Positions 17,586 to 26,941 of a stretch of DNA of 64,000 nt are shown here, piece by piece (the first letter of the stretch is position 1; the number at the start of each line of letters is the position of its first letter). The notes under the pieces were generated by a model. It ran no database searches, was not told the origin of the DNA, and was given only the letters and a program-made list of their open reading frames with translations. The position numbers and the translations under genes were made by a program. Where the stretch lies: NCBI GenBank assembly GCA_000146855.1, contig GL405246.1:1746725-1810724 (forward strand), read 5' to 3'. The stretch is from [Eubacterium] yurii subsp. margaretiae ATCC 43715. GTDB lineage: Bacteria > Bacillota > Clostridia > Peptostreptococcales > Filifactoraceae.

Positions 17586-20066
17586 CTACAACCCTCTAAC
17601 TACACCTTTATTACCGTCTACTTGAATCATATCTCCATCTTTGTATTTTGTAGTTGCAAAGCCCACTCCAAGCACTGCCGGAATATTAAACTCTCTTGCA
17701 ACAATTGCAGCATGGCTTAATGCCGCTCCCGTATCAGCCACAACTGCACTTGCCAGTTTAAATAATGGTGTCCACTCCGGATCAGTGAGATGGCAAACTA
17801 AAATATCGCCTTTTTGCATCTTATAAAATTCCTTGGGACTGCTTATTTTACACACTTTTCCAACTGCAATACCGGCACTTCCACTTACCCCCTTTAGGAC
17901 ATCGCCATTTGTTTCAAAAATTAACAATTTTGATGCATCCCATACTTTTATTGCTAAAGGAAATTTTTCATTTCTCCTATTTATTTTTTCCTTATCTGAT
18001 TCATTTAGACAGCCCCTATTCATCGCTTCCAAAAGTTCTTTATAAAAAAGATTAGCAATCCCAAATTCATAATCTTCAACGCCAAGAAGAATGTAGTTGA
18101 TTCTTTTGACACATTGTCTTACATAATAAAATAAGGTTTCCCAAATATATTGGCTTTCTTCACGAACCACATGAAAATATCTGAAATATTCTATTTGTTT
18201 TTCTATATCTTGATACTTGTTCCCATAAATTTCTTTTATCTTTATCATTAACTTGGAAAAATCTTTCCCTTGCTTAATTTCATCACTACTTTCATCCGTA
18301 TTTAATATAGGTCTTAATATATTTATTAACCTATCAGGATCTTCAATAAATGTTTTTGCAGATAAACAATAGCAATTATAATCAGATTTAAATCCGTTAT
18401 CTCGCATAAACTTATCTATTATTTCTCTAAAGTCATCATAATTTTCATATAATACTTTATAACTTTCTCCTGAAATAACAGCCCTTTTTAAAGATTCATT
18501 TTTTCTTATTTCACAAGCCATTTCATAAATATCATTTGTCACTACTGATGTTTTGTTGTCCAAATTCCAATAAAAATCAAATGATGAATAATTAGCATTT
18601 ACTTTTTTGATTATTTTAGTGAATTTTTTATCGTTTAAAACGGATGGAAATAAAGCGTATTTGAATCTATCGTAAGCCAATTTTTGCAAAAGAATGTAAC
18701 TATCTTCCATAAAATTTTTGCATTCTTCTAATGTCATATTTTCAAAATTTAAATGCTTAATTTTTTCTATTTTAGACTCATATATTTTCATAAAATCGTT
18801 GCACTTATTATAGCAACTGCTAAAATCTTTCATATTTTTTAAAATCTTAAAAAACTTAAATATATTTTTATTGATCTGTTTACCTGCATCAGAAAAAGTT
18901 TGTATTCCATCATCATCTATAATCGGATTTCTTGGTAAAACAATTCCGCCTTCTAAAAAAATATTAACTTTCTGATCATTGATTGCTGCCAGATAGTCAA
19001 AGTCAAGCACTCTATGTGCAAAAGGCATTTTTTCTAAAAAAAATGACATCACTTCTCGTGTAATTTTATTGATTTTTTTACCCTTTGTATATTTTTGTAC
19101 TGAATTATCTTCAGATATGTGATTGGTAGAACTTTTCAATGTAGTAATAGCTCTTGCCTGTAAAATATATACTTCATCATCTTTAATTGCCCACTCAATA
19201 TCCATTGGCATTTTATAATGCTTTTCAATATTTAAACCAGATTTTATAAGCTCTGATATTTCTCTATCATTTAATGCTCGTTTTTTTCTATCATCATCAC
19301 TTACTGCTACCTCTACCGTATTTTTCTCGCCATATACAATTTGAGTTTCCTTGCTTCCAATAGCTATTTCAATAATTTTGCCATTTTTGTCAACAATATA
19401 GCTATCTGCTGAAACTCTTCCGCTTACAACGCTCTCTCCTAAACCATAACTTGCATTGATTTGCATCTCATTTTCTTTCTTACTTACTGGGTTTACAGTA
19501 AACAAAACACCTGCTTTTTCGCTTTCTACCATTTCCTGAATAACAATGGCAATTGAAACTGAAGCTTGGTCATAACCTTGATGTAATCTATAGCTCACAG
19601 CTCTGTTACCCCATAAAGAAGCGTAACAACTACACACCTTTTCTAATACATCATCTATGCCTCGTACATTTAAATAAGTTTCCTGTTGCCCTGCAAAACT
19701 TGCATAAGGCAAATCTTCCGCTGTTGCAGATGAACGCACGGCAACTCTTACATTATCTCCAAGATTAAAATAATTTTCTCTTATTGCATTTACAAGTAGT
19801 TTAGGAAATTTACCGGACTTTATCTTTTTTCTAAAATCATCAGCTGCATTTAATAGAGCTTTTTCATCATTCCCTGATTTTTTAATTTCATTTTCAATAA
19901 AAATATCAATGCTATTTTCCTTTAAAAAATCTCTATAGTCATCTGCCGTAATTATAAATCCTCTTGGAACATTTATTTTTGCAGAGGTCATTTCTCCAAG
20001 ATTGGCACCTTTCCCTCCGGCAATTAACACGTCTTCCTTTTTTATCTCATCAAAATTCAGTATCAT
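17586..20066 (-). CDS. PEP-synthase/rifampin-phosphotransferase-like enzyme
   Basis: 826 residues in the order ATP-binding domain, central domain, swivelling His domain, as in rifampin phosphotransferase (Rph, about 867 residues). N-terminal motifs: GGKGANLGEM, VRSSATAEDLPYASFAGQQ, GLGESVVSG and DIEWAI. The C-terminal domain has the phospho-accepting His at about 785 in ALSHAAIVARE, followed by IPAVLGVG and IQVDGNKG. There is no PEP/TIM-barrel domain as in PPDK. The central region (about 330-720) that would bind the acceptor is divergent, so the substrate is not predictable. It lies 19 bases after tetR and is coupled to the MATE gene. Confidence 0.8.
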   Translation of the reverse strand: MILNFDEIKKEDVLIAGGKGANLGEMTSAKINVPRGFIITADDYRDFLKENSIDIFIENEIKKSGNDEKALLNAADDFRKKIKSGKFPKLLVNAIRENYFNLGDNVRVAVRSSATAEDLPYASFAGQQETYLNVRGIDDVLEKVCSCYASLWGNRAVSYRLHQGYDQASVSIAIVIQEMVESEKAGVLFTVNPVSKKENEMQINASYGLGESVVSGRVSADSYIVDKNGKIIEIAIGSKETQIVYGEKNTVEVAVSDDDRKKRALNDREISELIKSGLNIEKHYKMPMDIEWAIKDDEVYILQARAITTLKSSTNHISEDNSVQKYTKGKKINKITREVMSFFLEKMPFAHRVLDFDYLAAINDQKVNIFLEGGIVLPRNPIIDDDGIQTFSDAGKQINKNIFKFFKILKNMKDFSSCYNKCNDFMKIYESKIEKIKHLNFENMTLEECKNFMEDSYILLQKLAYDRFKYALFPSVLNDKKFTKIIKKVNANYSSFDFYWNLDNKTSVVTNDIYEMACEIRKNESLKRAVISGESYKVLYENYDDFREIIDKFMRDNGFKSDYNCYCLSAKTFIEDPDRLINILRPILNTDESSDEIKQGKDFSKLMIKIKEIYGNKYQDIEKQIEYFRYFHVVREESQYIWETLFYYVRQCVKRINYILLGVEDYEFGIANLFYKELLEAMNRGCLNESDKEKINRRNEKFPLAIKVWDASKLLIFETNGDVLKGVSGSAGIAVGKVCKISSPKEFYKMQKGDILVCHLTDPEWTPLFKLASAVVADTGAALSHAAIVAREFNIPAVLGVGFATTKYKDGDMIQVDGNKGVVRGL

Positions 20067-20085
20067 AATGATCTCCCTTTTTTAA

Positions 20086-20682
20086 CTATATTTCTACATA
20101 CCTGTTAACAAAACTCTCTATGTAGATATGTAGTACTTCCTCAAATGTATCTTCATTGAAATGAATATAATTTGAACATAGAACAAAACTGCCAACAAAA
20201 GCATTGGATAATCCTTGCTTGTCCACAGTTTTTACTGCATTATTTTTGTACCAATAGTCTATTAACCTATCTACAAAATCTCCATAAAGATTTTCTACTC
20301 TTTTTACTTTCTTTGAATCTTGACTTGCAAATATTTTAAATGCCTCTTGATAAATAGGCTGTGTTTTAGTTTTCTCAACCATATCTATGGCATACCTATA
20401 AATCACATCTGAAAGAAATTTTTTCGGATTTGTTAATGAATTTGAGAATTCTTTTTCTATGTCATTCAATTTCTGCATGGATCTATATGCCATTAAATCA
20501 ATAATGAGAGATTCTTTGTCCTTCCAAAAATTATAAAAGCTCCCTTGAGCTATCCCCACTCTTTTTGTCAGTTCTGAAATACTAAGGGATTTTTTCCCTT
20601 TTTCATGAAACAAATCAAGAGCCGTTTCCATAATATCTTCTTTTATTTTAATCTTCTCTTCTTTTGTAAATGCTTTTGCCAT
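20086..20682 (-). CDS. TetR/AcrR-family regulator of the Rph-like/MATE operon
   Basis: 198 residues. The N-terminal helix-turn-helix includes ALDLFHEKGKKSLSISELTKRVGIAQGSFYNFWKDKESLI. It is the first gene of the tetR-phosphotransferase-MATE operon, with SD GGAGA before the ATG. A consensus promoter and two inverted repeats lie just upstream, consistent with autorepression. Confidence 0.85.
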   Translation of the reverse strand: MAKAFTKEEKIKIKEDIMETALDLFHEKGKKSLSISELTKRVGIAQGSFYNFWKDKESLIIDLMAYRSMQKLNDIEKEFSNSLTNPKKFLSDVIYRYAIDMVEKTKTQPIYQEAFKIFASQDSKKVKRVENLYGDFVDRLIDYWYKNNAVKTVDKQGLSNAFVGSFVLCSNYIHFNEDTFEEVLHIYIESFVNRYVEI

Positions 20683-20710
20683 TTCATGTCTCCAAATATT
20701 ATAAATATTT

Positions 20711-20796
20711 CTATGAATTTTTAATCATTTATTCATAGATATCATAACACCATCAAGCATAAAAGTCAATGAATATTTTTATTTATATTCATTGAC
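20711..20796 (-). promoter_or_regulatory. Promoter and operator candidates for the tetR-Rph-like-MATE operon
   Basis: On the minus strand, -35 TTGACT (20764-20769) and -10 TATGAT (20741-20746) are 17 bases apart. Downstream of the -10 an inverted repeat CTATGAAT (20711-20718) / ATTCATAG (20731-20738) covers the start of transcription. A second perfect inverted repeat, GTCAATGAATA / TATTCATTGAC (20765-20796), overlaps the -35. Both are plausible TetR sites. Confidence 0.7.
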
Positions 20797-21050
20797 TTCT
20801 GAGATATATTATTTAACTCAACTTTCCCACTAAAATTTTCTTAATTTTAGTTAAAATTTAAATATTTATTGATTTTTTAATACACTACTTAACGCAGAAT
20901 TTTCTAAATGATATTTATTGGAATTTGCATATTTATTAAAAAAATGAAAACACTGAAAAAACTATGTAAAGTATGATATTGTACTTTTAAAATATACTCA
21001 AATTTCAATGTCTTTAATGTGTTTTTCATGTGGGAAAGTTGAGGTATAAA
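20797..21050. other. Non-coding gap with a diverged intergenic repeat
   Basis: No gene was found. The part 20881-21010 (TACACTACTTAACG... GATATTTATTGGAATTTGCA...AAAAAACTATGTAAAG...) aligns along about 125 bases with 37931-38055. It is otherwise AT-rich with no strong hairpin. Confidence 0.5.
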
Positions 21051-21090
21051 TAAAAAAACAGTAAATCCATATCAAGACTTACTGTTTTAA
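21051..21090 (-). terminator. Terminator of the MerR/TipAS gene
   Basis: The stem AAAACAGTAA / TTACTGTTTT with a 14-nt loop is followed on the minus strand by a T-rich run (TTTTTTTATTT). It lies 50 bases past the stop of the MerR-family gene. Confidence 0.75.
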
Positions 21091-21137
21091 CTAATAGTTA
21101 TATTGTGTCAAATCACTTGAGCATTTTAATATTTCTC

Positions 21138-21872
21138 TTATTTTGACTTTACATATTCTTCAATGGCGTCACTTACATATTGGGCAGTTCCTTCACCAAA
21201 CTTATCTAAATTATTTTTAAATTCGGCATTTTGGACATAGCCTTTGCCTATACTTGCAAAGACCTCTATCGAGCAATCAAAACAGTATTTGCAAAGATGT
21301 TTGTGCAATTTCTCAGCAATTTTTACATTTTCTTTTGAAGTAGCTTCCATGTCTCTTGTCATATTTTCGGAAAAAGCAAAGAAAACTTCATTAAATCCGT
21401 CTTCAATTTCCTTTTCTTTACCCTTTTGTTTTTCTAATGCTTCTTCTATTACTTCTTTACCATAGGTATCCATTGCCATTTGTTTGTATTTTTGATTGTC
21501 TTCATAGGTAAAACCCTTGAATTTTTCTTCTGTTGACATAGTTATTCTCCTTTCGTATGAATCAATTGTCTTTTTTAGTGTATTTATCAACGTTAGGAGT
21601 TTTTGTTTTTCATCCTGCATCAAAATCAGCTGATTTTTCAGATGTGTTAAGAGTTCACTATCTCCTTTTGTCAATAGTTCCTTTATCTGTTTTAGGGAGA
21701 ATCCTAAATACTTGTAAAACAAAATACTTTGCAAAACAGACATATCCTCTTCACTGTAATATCTATATCCGTTTTCATCTTTTAAGGGAGATAATAAACC
21801 AATCTCATCATAATGGTGTAAAGTGCGCACCGATACACCGCTAATCTCACTGACTTTCTTTACCAAATACAC
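21138..21872 (-). CDS. MerR-family regulator with TipAS ligand-binding domain
   Basis: 244 residues. The MerR helix-turn-helix (VKKVSEISGVSVRTLHHYDEIGLLSP) is followed by a coiled coil and a C-terminal TipAS domain (from about 115; LHKHLCKYCFDCSIEVFASIGKGYVQNAEFKNNLDKFGEGTAQYVSDAI). TipAS proteins bind peptide antibiotics or other drugs and activate promoters with an overlong spacer. The start is GTG at 21872 behind a strong SD AGGAGGTGA. No target gene is adjacent in the same direction, so it may act on itself or at a distance. Confidence 0.88.
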   Translation of the reverse strand: MYLVKKVSEISGVSVRTLHHYDEIGLLSPLKDENGYRYYSEEDMSVLQSILFYKYLGFSLKQIKELLTKGDSELLTHLKNQLILMQDEKQKLLTLINTLKKTIDSYERRITMSTEEKFKGFTYEDNQKYKQMAMDTYGKEVIEEALEKQKGKEKEIEDGFNEVFFAFSENMTRDMEATSKENVKIAEKLHKHLCKYCFDCSIEVFASIGKGYVQNAEFKNNLDKFGEGTAQYVSDAIEEYVKSK

Positions 21873-21894
21873 TTAATCACCTCCTAACAATCTT

Positions 21895-21925
21895 AGTATA
21901 ATCTATCACGTTACGTAGTAGTCAA
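21895..21925 (-). promoter_or_regulatory. MerR-type promoter with 19-bp spacer
   Basis: -35 TTGACT (21920-21925) and -10 TATACT (21895-21900) are separated by exactly 19 bases. The spacer holds an imperfect dyad, CTATCACGT-T-ACGTAGTAG. This is the hallmark of promoters activated by MerR proteins through DNA untwisting, here in front of the merR/tipA-like gene itself. Confidence 0.75.
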
Positions 21926-22280
21926 CAACTTTTTTAAAAATTTTTTATAGAACTGATTTTATTTAAATTTCATTAGAATTTCAATCTTATTCCTCGTCAT
22001 TAGTTTTAAATGATTTTAAATCTTATCTTAAAAAATGATATTTATAAGTAATTTTTCTTGACTGTTTATTTCAAAACTAAGAATAAACAATATTAGCTAC
22101 TATGTTAATATCTAAATTAAACATCAGTATTATACTGAAAAATTTTATTAAATATGGCAAGAATTTTGTAAATTCAAATTACAAAAAATAGTATTATCAT
22201 TATTCCCGCTACATTAATAAAAATAATACCGGTATTAGAATTACCTTATCAATATTTAAAATTACCCCTTTTTATAATTT
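21926..22280. other. Non-coding AT-rich gap
   Basis: No gene, hairpin of note or repeat copy could be identified here. The region ends at the promoter of the plus-strand decarboxylase gene. Confidence 0.4.
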
Positions 22281-22299
22281 GCAATATTTGATATAATTA
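22281..22299 (+). promoter_or_regulatory. Extended -10 promoter core before the decarboxylase gene
   Basis: GCAATATTTGATATAATTA contains TGATATAAT (extended -10). The same 19 bases occur at 42611-42629 before the sugar-phosphate transferase gene, while flanks differ. The start codon is about 110 bases downstream. Confidence 0.5.
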
Positions 22300-22407
22300 A
22301 TTTGTTAAACAGCTTAAATTTGCATTGAAAAATGTAAATTTACAGCTTTACATTTTTACATAATCATCATTATTCTTTTAAAAAAATAAAATTAGGACGG
22401 TGGAACA

Positions 22408-23592
22408 ATGACTAAAGAAGCTTTATATGATTTTGCAAGGAAAAATGCACCTTGCTATGTATACGAAAAAGATATAATTGAAAGTAATTGTAAGCAATTA
22501 CAAAATGCTGTGAAAGATGCAGAGTTTTTATATTCTATAAAGGCAAATCCCTTTCTTCCTGTTGTAAAGACAATTTCATCTCAGGGTATAGGTTCAGACG
22601 CTGCGTCAAGCAATGAAGTCCTGCTTTCTGAACAGGCTCAAATACCTGCAGAGATGATTTATTACTCAGCACCGGGCAAGACTGAGCAAGACATTATAAA
22701 AACTTGGGGAAAATGTACTTTCATAGCAGACAGCTTTCACGAATTGGAATTGTTAGAGCAAAAATCAGCTCAAGAAAATACAACACTTGAAGTAGGTGTC
22801 AGAATTCACCCTAATTTTACAATGTTTGAAGGCAGTATTGTCTCAAGTAAATTTGGAATAGATGAAGACTTGCTTTTTGACACGAAATGGAACTATCCTC
22901 ACCTTACACTTACAGGTATTCATGTTCACTTACAGTCACAGATTTTGGATTCAAGCATACTTTCAAGATATTATCACAATTGCTACAACTTAGCCGAAAA
23001 AGTAAACTCTCTACCTCATGCAAATATCAAGTTTATCAACTTTGGTAGCGGAATAGGTATAGTATATGATGAAATAAATGAAAAACCGCTAAATATTTCA
23101 GAAATAGGGCAAAGCATAGGCGAGATTGCTAAGAAAAACAAAGAAGGACTAAATGCAAAGCTATTTTTGGAAACAGGAAGATTCCTTACTTGTAATGCAG
23201 GAACTTACTTTACTCCTATAATAGACCGCAAGATTTCTCGTGGAAAGACCTATGTAGTTGTGCAAAATGCCTTGAACGGGTTTTTGCGTCCTACAATGTC
23301 TGAGTTACTCAAAAAAACTCTTGGACAAGACTCTTCGATAGCTCCTCAGGAACCTTTTTTTACCTCAGTTAATCAATGTAATTTCAGCATAATAGAAAAT
23401 ACAAATGAAGTAGAAGTAGTGGATGTAGTCGGAACACTTTGTACAGCACTTGACGTAATGGCAAAGGATATATCACTTCCAAAATCTGATATAGGGGATG
23501 TACTTGCAGTTTCAAATGCCGGAAGTTATGCCTTTACTCTATCTCCATTTGCATTTTCATCTCATGAACTTCCAAAGGAGTATTTATACTAA
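22408..23592 (+). CDS. PLP-dependent decarboxylase, diaminopimelate decarboxylase-like
   Basis: 394 residues of the fold III (alanine-racemase-type) decarboxylase family, which includes diaminopimelate, ornithine and carboxynorspermidine decarboxylases. The PLP-lysine motif is YSIKANP at about 43-49. The glycine loop is FGSGIGI at about 213, and ETGRFLTCNAG and CTALDVMAKD are the C-terminal active-site segments. It acts in the cytoplasm, most likely on meso-diaminopimelate or a related diamino acid. There are no lysine-pathway neighbours and no lysine riboswitch in the leader, so a specialised role is possible. Confidence 0.75.
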   Translation: MTKEALYDFARKNAPCYVYEKDIIESNCKQLQNAVKDAEFLYSIKANPFLPVVKTISSQGIGSDAASSNEVLLSEQAQIPAEMIYYSAPGKTEQDIIKTWGKCTFIADSFHELELLEQKSAQENTTLEVGVRIHPNFTMFEGSIVSSKFGIDEDLLFDTKWNYPHLTLTGIHVHLQSQILDSSILSRYYHNCYNLAEKVNSLPHANIKFINFGSGIGIVYDEINEKPLNISEIGQSIGEIAKKNKEGLNAKLFLETGRFLTCNAGTYFTPIIDRKISRGKTYVVVQNALNGFLRPTMSELLKKTLGQDSSIAPQEPFFTSVNQCNFSIIENTNEVEVVDVVGTLCTALDVMAKDISLPKSDIGDVLAVSNAGSYAFTLSPFAFSSHELPKEYLY

Positions 23593-23783
23593 AAAGCTAT
23601 CAAAAAGCCTTGTAATTTTATTACAGCAAGATTATTGATAATTTGCAAAACAAATAATTTGCTAAAATAACAATCTTGCATTATAAATGCTGATTAGTAT
23701 TATTATAAAGCATTTTAAAATATCAAAATATCTTTAACTTTAATATAATAATGAGTGGTTATCTTAGACCACTCATTCATTTT

Positions 23784-24347
23784 TTATCCTAATTTTGATA
23801 TGGATTCTTTCAAATATTTTATTGCTTCTTCCACAGTATTATTACCTTGTAATACGGAAAATATAGGTCGTGCCACAATATCCATCAATTCTGCATAAAA
23901 AGTTGTAATATATTTACAAGTAACTGTAGGTGCTACTTCCCAAAAATCGTAGTTTATCTTAGTTGAAAAAATAATTTCATTGCTTCCATCTTCAGCAAGA
24001 TAAATACGTGATGTGTAGAAAGTTTGTGGTTCAACTCCTTCCTCCTTATCTGCATAAGATAATATTACTTCTGCATTTATATAATTCAACAATCTATATA
24101 ATCTATTTCGATGTTTACTCAGTCTACATATTTCTATTCCTTCCGGACCATAAATTCCATGTACCTCAACATCATGTTCTCCATAAAATACTACATTTAC
24201 CTCAATAAACTCGTCAGGAGTATTTTCCGCATCACATACAATAATATAAACAGGAATTCCATATTCATTATCACTTTCATCAAAATATTCAATATCATTT
24301 TCTTCCAAATATTTTGCAAAGCTTTTTATAGCCTTTCCTTTAGTCAT
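23784..24347 (-). CDS. YbjN-like hypothetical protein
   Basis: 187 residues, acidic, no membrane segment. The pattern (helix-rich N-terminus MTKGKAIKSFAKYLEENDIEY, strands VYIIVCDAE..., then LYRLLNYINAEVILSYADKEEG) resembles YbjN/type III chaperone-like folds used in small sensory proteins. No catalytic motif is visible. It is 36 bases downstream of the GrpB gene and may be co-transcribed with it. Confidence 0.5.
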   Translation of the reverse strand: MTKGKAIKSFAKYLEENDIEYFDESDNEYGIPVYIIVCDAENTPDEFIEVNVVFYGEHDVEVHGIYGPEGIEICRLSKHRNRLYRLLNYINAEVILSYADKEEGVEPQTFYTSRIYLAEDGSNEIIFSTKINYDFWEVAPTVTCKYITTFYAELMDIVARPIFSVLQGNNTVEEAIKYLKESISKLG

Positions 24348-24383
24348 AGTATTCGCCCATCCTTTTAAATATCTACAAATAAA

Positions 24384-24950
24384 TTAATATCTTGCTCCAT
24401 AACTTTCTTTTGCAATTTTACTATATTTCTTGATAAAATCAGTTTTTGAGTCGGTATATCCGTCTCTATTATGTTCAAATTTTCTCCAAAGAGATAATTT
24501 TAAACTTTCATAGTCTTTTGCGATATTTTCATTATCATTCAGATAATCCCTAAAATAAAGCTCATCATTGTCTCCCTTAATGCGAAGATGAAGATGAAAT
24601 ACTCTATCTGCAAAGCCCTGCTTTGTATAGCCTTTATTAAGTGAAATCCTGTTTAAATCCTCACTCATACACCGCCATCCATTATTTGTTAGAATATTTT
24701 TCACATCTTCAATTTGAGTTTCAAGATTAAGCTCAAGTAATATATCCACTATATTTTTAGCCCATATATTTGAAATAGCCGTACTTCCGATATGAGCAAT
24801 TCTTATAATATACTCTTTTGGAATTAGAGAAGTAATTATTCTCTTTTCTTCCTCATACCACAGTTCCCAATCCTTACTATGCTCTACAAGAAATATAGGG
24901 AATAACTGCCATAGCTCTTCCAAGGACATTTCTTCCAATTTTTTACTCAT
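24384..24950 (-). CDS. GrpB-family protein (nucleotidyltransferase fold)
   Basis: 188 residues. The segment WELWYEEEKRIITSLIPKEYIIRIAHIGSTAISNIWAKNIVDILLEL is the GrpB/UPF0157 signature (HIGSTAI..I.AK.IVDI), a minimal nucleotidyltransferase fold. The later FHLHLR motif is also typical. The physiological substrate is unknown. Confidence 0.85.
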   Translation of the reverse strand: MSKKLEEMSLEELWQLFPIFLVEHSKDWELWYEEEKRIITSLIPKEYIIRIAHIGSTAISNIWAKNIVDILLELNLETQIEDVKNILTNNGWRCMSEDLNRISLNKGYTKQGFADRVFHLHLRIKGDNDELYFRDYLNDNENIAKDYESLKLSLWRKFEHNRDGYTDSKTDFIKKYSKIAKESYGARY

Positions 24951-25206
24951 CTTTGCAACTTATCCTTACTTATTTTCTTATACTAAAATCCATTAAATTG
25001 CAATTTACTACAATTTAAATTATTGTGTATACAGTAAAATAATAATTACCTATAAACTCTTTATAATTATAGACGTCAATGCTTAAATTTTCACTTAAAA
25101 CAGTCTAAGCTTATCACAATCTATATAGTATAATTTTTAAAATGAAGTAAATTATATCTTAATTTAAAGATACTTATAACTCCAAGATATACAATTGCAT
25201 AAATCT

Positions 25207-25698
25207 CTATTTTTTAGAAAACCATGGTATTATTCTATTTACACATCTGCAGTAACTCACATACTCTTCACCAAATTTTTCTAAAAGCCATTTTTCTTCT
25301 GTTAATTTTAATAAAACAGTCAGGTATATCCAAAACAAAATAGGTAAAATCAATAGAAATACATTATTTCCAATAATCAAAATCCCGGTAAATACAAAAG
25401 AAAATGCAGAATATATGGGATTTCTTACAAGAGAGTAGACACCTGTTGTAAGAAATCTACCGTTTTTTATCTCCTCACTAATCTTTTGAATAACTACAGA
25501 ATATATCCAAAGTAAAACCCCTATAACTATAAATATAACGCCTACTATCATCATCGGTATTTTTATACTTGGAATATCTCCGGCACTTAAAAGTTTATAA
25601 TTCTTCAATATAAGTCCTACAATAGTTAAAGCCAAACAACTGACTACATAGACAGGACCAACGCCAAATATCGGCAAAGCTCTTTCATTATTTTTCAT
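25207..25698 (-). CDS. Isoprenylcysteine carboxyl methyltransferase family membrane protein
   Basis: 163 residues with four or five membrane helices and the conserved catalytic C-terminal pattern GRFLTTGVYSLVRNPIYSAF and later FGEEYVSYCRCVNRIIPW. It belongs to the ICMT/PEMT-type SAM-dependent methyltransferases that modify lipids or small hydrophobic substrates in bacteria. Substrate unknown. Confidence 0.82.
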   Translation of the reverse strand: MKNNERALPIFGVGPVYVVSCLALTIVGLILKNYKLLSAGDIPSIKIPMMIVGVIFIVIGVLLWIYSVVIQKISEEIKNGRFLTTGVYSLVRNPIYSAFSFVFTGILIIGNNVFLLILPILFWIYLTVLLKLTEEKWLLEKFGEEYVSYCRCVNRIIPWFSKK

Positions 25699-25835
25699 GA
25701 TTTTATCTCCGTAGTTTATATCACTCTTATTTACTTGAAAACTTAGATATAAATCTTAAAATCCAATACTAAACATATTGAAAAAAAGACATATATATCT
25801 AACTTAAATTCTCCAAATGAAAAACGAATTAAAAA

Positions 25836-26651
25836 TCATTCAAGCTTATTCAACTTCAAGTGAACAACCAAGGTTCTATTCAACTTATCTGCAAAATACA
25901 TATATATCCTTGTCTTAAGGCTAAGACCTTTGCAGTTTTTGAGTGCAGAGCCGAAAAATCCATCAACAGAAATCAATTTAGCACTACAAATATTTGCAAA
26001 TTCACTTGGATTATCAATACTAAAATACATCTTTGCACTTTTATTGCCTGTTTTTTGGACGTATTTATTTGCCAATTTCAATCCTGTTGAATTAGTTGCA
26101 TCAAATACTATATCAGCCTTAAGGAGTTTCTCTCTCATTCCTTTAATCATCTTAACAATCTTGTCTTCTTTGAAATATTGGAAAACTCCTGAAACTACAA
26201 TCATAGTTGCTAAGGATACATCTACCTTACTTATCCAATCCAAAGTGAACATATCTCCTGCTATCAAATATTCATTTTCTCCACTTCCAAGCAATTCTTT
26301 TCTAACTTTTATTACATCTTCCAAGTCAATCTGATAAAAATTAGCAGTCTTATTTCCTATGCGGTTATAAGCTGTTTCCAAGCCACAGCCTAAGAAAACT
26401 ACATTGGAATTTTGATTTTCATTTAGAAATTTTCTTATCTTTTCGTCTATTGTGCACTGCCTGCAAACACTTGCCATATAAAAATACTCTGTAGTATTGC
26501 TTTGAATATTATTTTCAGGTATATACTTTTTCAAGGACAGTGCTTTTTCATCATAGAAAAAATTAGAAAAATTCTCAGATGCGTATATTCTTGCTACAAG
26601 CGGAATGTATAATGTATCTTCCACGCCGCTTAGTATATTGTTCTTATCCAT
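25836..26651 (-). CDS. SAM-dependent O-methyltransferase, leucine carboxyl methyltransferase family
   Basis: 271 residues. NVVFLGCGLETAYNRIG (about 85-101) is the SAM-binding loop of the PPM/LCM (TcmP-like) family, followed by YQIDLEDVIKVRKELL and a DMFTLDWISKVD motif. Enzymes of this family often methylate carboxyl groups of polyketide or other secondary metabolites. The start has SD AAAGGAGG. It is the second methyltransferase in a row with the ICMT-like gene. Confidence 0.82.
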   Translation of the reverse strand: MDKNNILSGVEDTLYIPLVARIYASENFSNFFYDEKALSLKKYIPENNIQSNTTEYFYMASVCRQCTIDEKIRKFLNENQNSNVVFLGCGLETAYNRIGNKTANFYQIDLEDVIKVRKELLGSGENEYLIAGDMFTLDWISKVDVSLATMIVVSGVFQYFKEDKIVKMIKGMREKLLKADIVFDATNSTGLKLANKYVQKTGNKSAKMYFSIDNPSEFANICSAKLISVDGFFGSALKNCKGLSLKTRIYMYFADKLNRTLVVHLKLNKLE

Positions 26652-26754
26652 ACTACTACCTCCTTTTCGTTAGGTCTTATGTAAAACTGATTTTTATTTC
26701 TATTTATACCGCACCATAAAAAATATAAAACTCTGTATATTTTTAAATAAAAAT

Positions 26755-26806
26755 ATAAGGGCTTGTAAATGATGATAATTCACCTTTTACAAGCCCTAAA
26801 TAAAAT
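26755..26806 (-). terminator. Terminator downstream of the GNAT gene
   Basis: The stem GGGCTTGTAAA / TTTACAAGCCC flanks a loop of about 16 bases. On the minus strand it is followed by TTATATTTTTA. It lies about 140 bases beyond the acetyltransferase stop codon. Confidence 0.6.
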
Positions 26807-26941
26807 GAAGATAATATCATTATAATTAATTTTTTTAAGCTTAGTATTTATACATATAATAACATTGCATAGTAATATACCCAATATTCATCGTAATCTC
26901 AAGTTGATGATTTTTGATTAATTTACTGATAAACAAGAGTC

